Shown piece by piece: positions 52,502-59,061 of a DNA stretch of 59,061 bases. Origin of the DNA: Spirochaetia bacterium. Its GTDB lineage: Bacteria > Spirochaetota > Leptospiria > Turneriellales > JAOUOS01. Both the position numbers and the translations under genes were made by a program. The stretch lies in contig JAOUOT010000018.1 of NCBI GenBank assembly GCA_029880265.1, forward strand, positions 1-59,061. Direction: 5' to 3'. The notes under the pieces were generated by a model. It worked only from the letters and a program-made list of their open reading frames with translations. It did no database searches and was not told where the DNA came from. Position 1 is the first letter of the stretch, and every line of letters starts with the position of its first letter.

Positions 52502-54088
52502 CTAAGCGCCATGCTTCAGATATTCGTCGTAAGTCATATCGAATATTTTGGCTCCGGTTTCGTCAATTCTCATTATTTTATTGGCCACTGTCTGTAAAAA
52601 CTCGTGATCGTGAGACGAGAAAAGAAGAGTTCCCTTAAAATTTATAAGACCGTCGTTTACCGAAGTGATTGCCTCTAAGTCTAAGTGATGAGTGGGGCCG
52701 TGAAGCATTAAGAAATTTGCTCCTGAAAGCATCAGCTTTGCGAGCATCATTCTTACCCGCTCGCCGCCCGATAAAACATTCACTTTTTTTAACGCGTCTT
52801 CTCCTGAAAAAAGCATTCTGCCTAAGAAGCCTCTTATGAAACTTTCATCCTGATCTTTTGAATACTGCCTGAGCCAGTCGATTAAACTTAAATTGTTTGA
52901 TTCAAAATATCTTCCGTTATCTTCGGGAAAATAAGAATGCGTGATGGTAACTCCCCATTTTATATCGCCCGAATCGGGCTTTTGATTCTCGCTTAAAACC
53001 TCGTAAAGGGCGGTAATACGCCTTTCGTCGTCTGATATTACGGCGATTTTATCTCCTTTTTTTATCTGAAAAGAAAGGTTGTTTAATAAATTCTCGCCGC
53101 TTAATGTTTTTGTTAAGTTCTCAACGTCTAAGATATCGTTGCCCTCTTCGCGGTCGTATTTAAAATCGACATAAGGATATTTTCTTGTAGACGGTTTAAT
53201 GTCTTCAAAGGTAATTTTCTCAAGCTCTCTTTTTCGAGAAGTCGCCTGCTTCGATTTTGACGCGTTTGCGCTGAAACGCGCTATAAAATCTTTTAACTCT
53301 TTGGCCTTATCTTCAAGCTTTTTATTTTTATCTTTCATGAGCCTTAAGGCAAGCTGGCTCGAATGAAACCAGAAATCGTAATTCCCCAGAGTGATTTGAA
53401 TTTTTTCAAAATCTAAATCGGCTATATGGGTGCATACCTTATTTAAAAAATGCCTGTCGTGAGAAATGACAATAACCGTATTTTTAAAATTCAATAAAAA
53501 ATCTTCAAGCCACATAACCGCGTTTATATCAAGACCGTTAGTGGGCTCGTCAAGAAGCAGCACATCGGGATTGCCGAAAAGGGCCTGGGCCAGTAAAACC
53601 TTTACCTTATCGGCTTCGGGAAGCTCTTTCATCAGTTTCGAATGTTTTTCAGATTCGACCCCAAGACCGTCAAGAATAACGGCCGCTTCAGATTCGGCTT
53701 CGTAACCGCCAAGTTCTTCAAATTGAGATTCAAGGTCTCCCGCCCGAATTCCGTCTTCGTCGTTAAAATCGGGCTTCGCGTAAATTTCGTCTCTTTTTTG
53801 TTTTACATCTAATAATTTCTGGTTTCCCGCGATTACGGTATCTAGTACCTCGTTTTCTTCATAGGCAAAGTGATCTTGCTTTAAAACGGCAAGGCGGGAG
53901 CCTGACGCGATGTTGACTTCTCCTCTGTGGTCGTTATTTTCGCCCGATAAAATTTTCAAAAAAGAAGACTTGCCCGCGCCGTTCGCGCCAATGAGACCGT
54001 AACAATTGCCGGGATTGAATTTTATAGAAACATTTTCAAATAATTTTTTAGAGCCGTAGTTTAAACTTACGTTTTGGGTTTGAATCAT
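52502..54088 (-). CDS. ABC-F translation-type ATPase (YbiT-like) with degenerate second domain
   Basis: ABC-F proteins bind the ribosomal E site. The 528 residues form two ABC domains joined by a linker rich in SANASKSKQATSRKRELEK (the P-site tRNA-interaction motif region), close to YbiT in length and sequence. Domain 1 has intact Walker A GANGAGKSS (34-42) and Walker B LLLDEPTN (177-184), but its signature is ELPEADKVK, as in YbiT. Domain 2 keeps LSGGER (439-444), but Walker A has become SDDERRITA (352-360) and Walker B LMLHGPTHH (460-468), losing the lysine and catalytic glutamate. One composite ATP site is thus intact and the other dead on both faces. Confidence 0.93.
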   Translation of the reverse strand: MIQTQNVSLNYGSKKLFENVSIKFNPGNCYGLIGANGAGKSSFLKILSGENNDHRGEVNIASGSRLAVLKQDHFAYEENEVLDTVIAGNQKLLDVKQKRDEIYAKPDFNDEDGIRAGDLESQFEELGGYEAESEAAVILDGLGVESEKHSKLMKELPEADKVKVLLAQALFGNPDVLLLDEPTNGLDINAVMWLEDFLLNFKNTVIVISHDRHFLNKVCTHIADLDFEKIQITLGNYDFWFHSSQLALRLMKDKNKKLEDKAKELKDFIARFSANASKSKQATSRKRELEKITFEDIKPSTRKYPYVDFKYDREEGNDILDVENLTKTLSGENLLNNLSFQIKKGDKIAVISDDERRITALYEVLSENQKPDSGDIKWGVTITHSYFPEDNGRYFESNNLSLIDWLRQYSKDQDESFIRGFLGRMLFSGEDALKKVNVLSGGERVRMMLAKLMLSGANFLMLHGPTHHLDLEAITSVNDGLINFKGTLLFSSHDHEFLQTVANKIMRIDETGAKIFDMTYDEYLKHGA

Positions 54089-54149
54089 AGGAAAGATTAA
54101 TTCTAAAGCGAAAACAGGGTGTAAATTCTTTTTATGCCATTAATTAAGT

Positions 54150-54728
54150 TTAAGAAAATCCCCAATATTGGTTAACTGAAAATGGTTTTAAGCTGTGAAA
54201 ATGCATAGCTAGTATTTTATTCTTTATGCTTCTAAAATCTTTAGAAGCATGAATTATCTTTATCCCATACCAGAATAAATTTTCTTTGCTGACTTTCTTC
54301 TTTACTAACCTATCTAAAAACATAGCTATGCAAATTCGTATCAATTGAGATACAGAAATTCTTAATTGTATGGCGGCATATCTTAATAGTAATTCATCTT
54401 CGCCGTAAAGGCAAAGCTGATGCCGGTGGGTCTTTTCTGGCGGGTTTTTTTTAATATTCTCATGAATAGTCTTTAATTTGTTACTCCAGCGGATGCTTTT
54501 CTTTAGCGCCAGCTGAAAAACACAATAACGAACAATCCATGAAAAACTTCTGCTGTGGATTTCCGCAGCATATTTTATATTATCCCAAATTTGTACATCT
54601 AAATGCACATCCCAGACATTCCTAATTTCTTCTTTTCCCCATTGTGGCTGTTTATTACACTTCATATTATTATAATACCCCATAACTTCAAATTCATTCC
54701 GTAGAATATGAAGTTTTTGTATAGTCAA
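54150..54728 (-). CDS. Hypothetical protein with two RHH-like helical segments
   Basis: This 192-residue basic protein is not in a family I can name with confidence. Two similar segments, VQIWDNIKYAAEIHSRSFSW and ELLLRYAAIQLRISVSQLI, each look like a strand/helix pair of ribbon-helix-helix type (position, then I/F-S-x-x-I). A TTG or other start further upstream is possible; the chosen ATG at 54728 has no strong ribosome binding site. It lies between the ABC-F gene and a putative lipoprotein, all on the minus strand, and could be a DNA-binding protein. Confidence 0.5.
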   Translation of the reverse strand: MTIQKLHILRNEFEVMGYYNNMKCNKQPQWGKEEIRNVWDVHLDVQIWDNIKYAAEIHSRSFSWIVRYCVFQLALKKSIRWSNKLKTIHENIKKNPPEKTHRHQLCLYGEDELLLRYAAIQLRISVSQLIRICIAMFLDRLVKKKVSKENLFWYGIKIIHASKDFRSIKNKILAMHFHSLKPFSVNQYWGFS

Positions 54729-54788
54729 AGAAGTATTTTTGTTTATAGATATCTTAAGAAAGAATAACTTTAATCGGCCGCTCTTCTC

Positions 54789-55343
54789 TTAAGGCGTATA
54801 GTTTAACGTCACCGTAATTTCGCCGAACTTATCTTTGATCAATGAATAAGCGTCAAATTCGCAGTGACCTTCGCATTCATAAAACTCAAGCCTGTACACA
54901 TGGGTTTCAGCCGTGTTATAGGTTGGGTCGGTGAAGTTTGGTAAAAAAGTCATCCAACCAGATCCAACATCTATTATTTCACTGGTGCTGTTCATTAAAT
55001 TGTCATTATCATATGCCTTTAATATATAATGAACCTCACTTTCTGTACACCCTGTCTTTTCTCTGTCTATATCAATATAATAACTGACCCTCATCATAAG
55101 ATTGCCGCCACCAATATAAGTTTGAATATCTGTTTTCGTTATATCAATGACATTTGTAGAATATTTTACATTTGCTGGCGAGTCAGCAAAAAGATAATAA
55201 GGTTCTTCATTATTTTGCATACCTATCGCAAAATAATTATATTCGACACTATTATAATGATACACAACACCGCCGTCGTTATCGCAGGTAAGCCACGAAA
55301 GCAGTGTTATGAGTATCAGTTTTCTTATGATTGTGTTTTTCAT
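54789..55343 (-). CDS. Putative lipoprotein
   Basis: This 184-residue exported protein of unknown function has a hydrophobic N-terminus ending LLSWLTC, a plausible lipobox with C20. The mature part is beta-rich and acidic with four further cysteines (GCTESE, FYECEGHCEFDA), suggesting disulphides in the periplasm or at the surface. It ends in ITVTLNYTP. No partner is evident. Confidence 0.6.
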   Translation of the reverse strand: MKNTIIRKLILITLLSWLTCDNDGGVVYHYNSVEYNYFAIGMQNNEEPYYLFADSPANVKYSTNVIDITKTDIQTYIGGGNLMMRVSYYIDIDREKTGCTESEVHYILKAYDNDNLMNSTSEIIDVGSGWMTFLPNFTDPTYNTAETHVYRLEFYECEGHCEFDAYSLIKDKFGEITVTLNYTP

Positions 55344-55673
55344 TTTGAAAAAAACATTTATGCCTTTACCGATATTTTGTCAATGAGAATAATTTAAGTT
55401 TTGAGTTTTCTTCGGCGGCCGGCATAGGCAAAAAAGAACAGAGAAAAATATACAGGTTTATATTTAGCGAAATCGAAATGATTAACATGAACAAACAGGA
55501 TTTTTCAAAAAAATCATGCACAATCTTGTAAATTATGTCTAATTCTTATACCCCTGAATATTTTCAAAAAGATTGCTTCGGCTTCGCCTCGCAATGACGT
55601 AAAATGATAAAAAGACTGGCCATAATTTATTTCTTGACAATTTAACTTTTTATGAATCTTCTCATTTTATAAA
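55344..55673. other. Intergenic region with palindromic repeat
   Basis: This 330-bp gap between the divergent lipoprotein and pdxB-like genes holds the short palindromic repeat at 55572-55595 and a TTGACA at 55634-55639 that lacks a well-spaced -10 box. No open frame or RNA gene is seen in it. Confidence 0.45.
55572..55595. repeat. Short nested palindromic repeat (ATTGC...GCAAT type)
   Basis: The sequence reads ATTGC-ttc-GGC-ttc-GCC-tc-GCAAT: an outer 5-bp stem and an inner 3-bp stem. It belongs to the TCATTGCGAGG/GATTGCTTCG class of palindromic elements found dispersed in many bacterial genomes. Only one copy is recognised in this window. Confidence 0.5.
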
Positions 55674-56711
55674 ATGCCAGAAAATAACCAGACCCTTCTA
55701 TACCAAGACGGAATAAATTTAAATTACGCAGCTCTTCCTGAAAACATTAAGGCGGAGGTTTTTAGCGGCGCAAACTACGAACATATTTTTTCTCGCCATA
55801 AAAACGCTTCTTTTTTATTGGTTCGCGCCGACTTTGCGGTAAACGAAAAAACCGTTCGCTATCTTTCTTCTTTAAAAACGATCGGGCTTGTTTCGACAGG
55901 AGACGACAACATCGACCAAAATTTCTTAAAAGAAAAAAATATTAAATTTGTTTCGGCCAAAGGCGCAAACGCGCAGGCTGTGGCCGATTATGTTAAAGAG
56001 GCCCTTCTTTATTTCTGGTTAAAATATCCCGAAAAACAGAATGAACCTGTCGGCATTATTGGTTACGGCAACATAGGTTTGAAAGTGGGCCAATTTTTAG
56101 AAAGAGCCAAACAGCCCTTTTTTTATTACGACCCTTTTTTAAAAAATACGGGGGATGTAAAAAATGCTTTAAAATGCCCCATTGTCACTTTTCATGTACC
56201 CTTGACTTTTAAAGAAAGTAACCATCGGCACGCCACTGAAAACATGTTAGATGAAAATTATTTTACCGATGAACCGCCTTATATAATTCAAACCTCGCGC
56301 GGCAGAATCTGGAACAAACAATTTTACGAACACTGTCTTTTTGAAAATAAAATCTGGGCGCAAGATGTATACTACGATGAGCCGCCCATTAAAGAATGGG
56401 TTTTATCGGCAAATTTTTCAACGCCGCACATTGCGGGCTATTCGACAAACGGCAAAACGGGGGGCGCGTTAAAAGTTATTAAAGAAATTTTACCCGGCGC
56501 CGCAGTAAAAGAAATTCCTAAGGGCGAAATTTTCAGCCTTCAAAGAGAATCTGATGAATTTAAAAATGACAGCCGCCATTTTGAAAAAAGACGGCTGTCA
56601 TTTTCTCTAAAGAAAGAATTAAACGATTTTAACGCGGCAGAAAGAAAATTCTTTTTTGAAAAATTTTCAAATCTGCCGCAGAGAATACTTACAGCCTGCT
56701 TTAACGGCTAA
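55674..56711 (+). CDS. pdxB: Erythronate-4-phosphate dehydrogenase-like protein (PdxB)
   Basis: This D-2-hydroxyacid dehydrogenase is predicted to oxidise 4-phospho-D-erythronate in the DXP-independent pyridoxal phosphate pathway. The 345 residues show the PdxB-specific blocks KGANAQAVADYV, VTFHVPLTF and STPHIAGYSTNGKTGGA, the NAD motif GIIGYGNIG, and the catalytic Arg (TSRGRIW), Glu (YDEPP) and His (PHIAGY). The C-terminal dimerisation region of PdxB appears shortened or divergent. No other pdx gene is nearby. It overlaps the convergent surface-protein gene by 4 bp. Confidence 0.82.
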   Translation: MPENNQTLLYQDGINLNYAALPENIKAEVFSGANYEHIFSRHKNASFLLVRADFAVNEKTVRYLSSLKTIGLVSTGDDNIDQNFLKEKNIKFVSAKGANAQAVADYVKEALLYFWLKYPEKQNEPVGIIGYGNIGLKVGQFLERAKQPFFYYDPFLKNTGDVKNALKCPIVTFHVPLTFKESNHRHATENMLDENYFTDEPPYIIQTSRGRIWNKQFYEHCLFENKIWAQDVYYDEPPIKEWVLSANFSTPHIAGYSTNGKTGGALKVIKEILPGAAVKEIPKGEIFSLQRESDEFKNDSRHFEKRRLSFSLKKELNDFNAAERKFFFEKFSNLPQRILTACFNG

Positions 56712-59061
56712 GGCGTAATAAAATCTCTTTCTTCTGACTGGGCGTATAACCCTGATCCGCTTAATAAGGGCATCAGACACTGAGAATAATTATCTGCAGG
56801 CGCCGCAGCCGAATTATCTGTTACAAAGTCATTGTACTCGCATTCGATAATCGCCACGCCCCACCTGTAATTTGTCGCCGGCAAAAGAGTCAGAATATTT
56901 TGACCAGCCGCCCCTGTGCATGTTGTACCATCCCAGGCGCCGCCGTTTGCAAGACACACAATATCATATTGATCTTTTCCCGAAAGAGCGGCCGACATAT
57001 CAAAAGAAGTTGTGGTATTTGGCAGACCCCATATAATATCGGGCATGCCTCCGCTGCCTGTATCAAGATCTGTTATAAAAAGCGCATAGCTCCATGTGCC
57101 CGAAGCGGGAGCGTCGGCGCTATAATCTTGCCATGAGAAAGCAGGCGCAGTAGAAAGCAAAGCGGCGTCATCTGACGGAGCATTTAACAATACCCGGGGG
57201 TTCCATTCAAAGTCTATACCCGATAAAGTAATTCCTGTTGAAATATCAAGCTTTTCTTCAAACTTCTTGTAATCTTGATTGTTCACTCCATTTTTATCGC
57301 CGCTGCCGTCAGCGTCAAGAAAGGCATTTATAATACCGCACTCGTCAACCCCGCCGTTACATATACTGGGGGTATGTAAAAACACGAGACTGTAATCGGG
57401 CCCTTGCGTAATAATGGTCGACTCAAGCGTATACCCTTGATCGGCGTTTATTCCCTGCAAAAAATAATCTGCGCTGATATTTGTACGGTTTGTCAAAGTA
57501 CCGCTTACAACAATATGGTTTGTTCCTGTTGTATCGGTTATAAAGGCATGTTCTAAACTTTCAGATTTAGCGTCAAAATCAACCCAACCAGCCGATATAT
57601 CGGCATCATAAGATATGATGTTTATCTTATAAGCTTTGAGATCTGATAAAGGGGTTGCCGCCGGTATTGAATAACTGGCGGATGTTGTATCGGTTCCGGT
57701 ATGAAATGTATAATTCGGCATTTCAAAGAGATACAATGTATTTGATAAGCTGCCTGCCGCCATTGTCCATGAAATTGTAGGCGTCAAAGTTGTCTGAGCT
57801 GCCGCGCCATCAGGCGATACTGAACGCACTCTTGCTAATTTGTTTATTGAAGCGATATTATCGACTTCAATATGAATATGCTCTGAAGCTGTATTTCGAA
57901 AGTAAAGAGTATAATTACCGACCCGCAACGAACCCGGCGAATCAATGCCGTAAGAGAAGCTGTTATCTGTTGCCCCGTAATCATAACTCAATGCAGTATT
58001 GTCGGCAACATTACTACCGCATCCACCATCGTCAAGAAGAGAAACTTCGCTGCCGTCAGGGAGTCTAACCGCAGGCGCAGCCGGATCTAAACTGGTTCCT
58101 GTTTTTGAGGCCTCAAATCGCAGATAATATCCTCCGCAAAACCCCGCGCCCTCTTTCTGGGCGAGATCATCCCATGGAGCTTCTGGCTGAGCGGTTTCAT
58201 GATAAGTATAAACGTTAAAGCCTGTATATTCATCTGTATTAACAGAGACATTCAGATCGATATTGTTAGCGCTAGAATTTGCGCCTGAAATAACAATCGG
58301 TCCTATTATGCCGCTTTGGGCATCAGAATTAAAAGAAGGCTCGCTGTCGCCATTTTCATCTCGAAAGGCGCGAACATAGTATGTACCGTCTGCTACCGTA
58401 AAAGAATACGAGCTTACTGCCGGCGATCCGCCGGTTACAGAAACTTCGGTTTCGGCGACATGATTTAATATCTCTGTCGGGCTTGTATATAACCTTACGA
58501 AAACAATGGCGCCATTGCTGCCGCCGCCGCTTTGCGAGATACCCCCGCCTAAGTTCCATGCCCCTACGCTTGTGCATGAAATATTTAAATTTGTAACATC
58601 GGCCATTACGTTGAGCCCTGAAGAAGCGTCTCCTGAAAAAGAACATACTTCTGCAGCGGGAGCAGTTTCAATAATTATATTGTATGCCCCCCCTTCTGTA
58701 ACCGGCTGCGTAAACTGGTAAATACCGGCTCCCGATATATTCAAGATTTCGCCGCTGACGGTATTTTTAACCGCAAATGCGCCGCCTGTGAGCGTGACAT
58801 TTCCGCCGATTGTATATGACGCTATACAGGTTACGACAATATTATCAATATTAATAACGCCTACTATACCCGAACCGCTGCTGACGCTGCAAATATGGTT
58901 TGCCGGTTCAGAAAGTACCGTCACATCATATGCGCTGCCGCTTGTAAGCTGTGCGGCAAATGTAAAATTGCCGTCGGCTGTAATGGTTAAATTATCGCCC
59001 GCGTTATTCTGCAGAACAAGCGTTCCCGCAGAAATACCAGAAACATTTAAGCCAATGGCGT
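56708..59061 (-). CDS. Large repeat-bearing surface protein, N-terminus beyond window
   Basis: The frame is open to the right edge (first complete codon at 59059), giving at least 783 residues; the GTG at 58924 is internal, since family sequence continues upstream of it. The visible N-terminal part holds repeats of about 80 residues with two cysteines each (HICSVSSGSG to IVVTC; EVCSFSGDAS to NISC), like bacterial surface repeat proteins. Beta-sandwich-like modules follow (SVSPDGAAAQTTLTPTISWT; VLLNAPSDDAALLSTAPAFS), together with an FLDADGSGDKNGVNNQD loop that resembles a calcium-binding site. It ends SEERDFITP with no sorting signal seen. Probably exported; adhesion is a guess. Confidence 0.75.
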   Translation of the reverse strand, partial: AIGLNVSGISAGTLVLQNNAGDNLTITADGNFTFAAQLTSGSAYDVTVLSEPANHICSVSSGSGIVGVINIDNIVVTCIASYTIGGNVTLTGGAFAVKNTVSGEILNISGAGIYQFTQPVTEGGAYNIIIETAPAAEVCSFSGDASSGLNVMADVTNLNISCTSVGAWNLGGGISQSGGGSNGAIVFVRLYTSPTEILNHVAETEVSVTGGSPAVSSYSFTVADGTYYVRAFRDENGDSEPSFNSDAQSGIIGPIVISGANSSANNIDLNVSVNTDEYTGFNVYTYHETAQPEAPWDDLAQKEGAGFCGGYYLRFEASKTGTSLDPAAPAVRLPDGSEVSLLDDGGCGSNVADNTALSYDYGATDNSFSYGIDSPGSLRVGNYTLYFRNTASEHIHIEVDNIASINKLARVRSVSPDGAAAQTTLTPTISWTMAAGSLSNTLYLFEMPNYTFHTGTDTTSASYSIPAATPLSDLKAYKINIISYDADISAGWVDFDAKSESLEHAFITDTTGTNHIVVSGTLTNRTNISADYFLQGINADQGYTLESTIITQGPDYSLVFLHTPSICNGGVDECGIINAFLDADGSGDKNGVNNQDYKKFEEKLDISTGITLSGIDFEWNPRVLLNAPSDDAALLSTAPAFSWQDYSADAPASGTWSYALFITDLDTGSGGMPDIIWGLPNTTTSFDMSAALSGKDQYDIVCLANGGAWDGTTCTGAAGQNILTLLPATNYRWGVAIIECEYNDFVTDNSAAAPADNYSQCLMPLLSGSGLYAQSEERDFITP

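Noticed and set aside
1..59061. CRISPR array, tRNA, rRNA, insertion sequence or prophage
   Set aside because: No regularly spaced repeats, clover-leaf-like sequence, transposase or phage gene was recognised by eye.

Overview
The window is AT-rich chromosomal DNA from a Gram-negative (diderm) bacterium. Evidence for an outer membrane is a lipid A-type acyltransferase, a LolA-like protein, several predicted outer-membrane beta-barrels, lipobox proteins and MltG. Abundant 7TM-DISM kinases, SpoIIE/PP2C phosphatases, GGDEF proteins and a divergent sigma-like protein at the left edge recall Leptospira-like spirochaetes. That assignment is a guess from gene style; the window holds no rRNA, tRNA or other decisive phylogenetic marker. 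Genes are tightly packed in short operons with 4-17 bp overlaps, and no phage, insertion sequence or CRISPR array was seen.

Layout. 1-5.7 kb: a truncated sigma-like gene, dapF, then mltG, a CBS-GGDEF protein, trpD and fabA on the minus strand. 5.9-14.6 kb (minus): a membrane-anchored penicillin-acylase-family hydrolase, fmt, a small YbjN/CesT-like protein, a 7TM-DISM/PAS histidine kinase, an M23 lipoprotein and trxB. 14.6-20.9 kb (minus): an ABC export operon (ATPase, two FtsX-type permeases, LolA-like protein, outer-membrane protein). 21.1-23.1 kb: two divergent outer-membrane proteins, one a CsgG/FlgO-like domain joined to a predicted barrel. 23.7-27.8 kb (minus): five genes joining a partner-switching circuit (two STAS-like proteins, an anti-sigma-type ATPase, a PP2C phosphatase) to a methyltransferase of the 3-hydroxypalmitate methyl ester family. 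27.8-31.8 kb (plus): ectABC plus a sodium/solute symporter. 31.8-34.1 kb (minus): cheY-cheC-PAS/GGDEF. 34.3-35.9 kb: panD-argJ. 36.1-40.2 kb (plus): a putative lipoprotein, a degenerate PP2C protein and its intact paralogue. 40.2-42.1 kb: a SurA-like protein and an FNR-type regulator. 42.4-45.5 kb: etfB-etfA-thiolase. 45.5-47.7 kb: an XRE remnant, a palindrome, a consensus promoter and a 7TM-DISM kinase. 47.8-55.3 kb: patatin, cyclophilin, gpsA, LpxL-like acyltransferase, DUF362 protein, an unusual ABC-F ATPase and two hypotheticals. 55.7-59.1 kb: a pdxB-like gene and a large surface protein running off the right edge.

How it fits together. The window is rich in signalling: two PP2C phosphatases plus one pseudophosphatase, two diguanylate cyclases with product-inhibition sites, two 7TM-DISM kinases, CheY/CheC and an FNR-type regulator. 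The ectoine operon indicates salt or osmotic stress tolerance. The most interesting candidates are (1) the partner-switching module linked to a lipid-signal-type methyltransferase, (2) the tandem pseudo/active PP2C pair, (3) an ABC-F protein whose second ATP site is destroyed on both faces, (4) an ectA that appears to start at AUC, and (5) a perfect sigma-70 promoter overlapping a palindrome beside an XRE antitoxin-like remnant.
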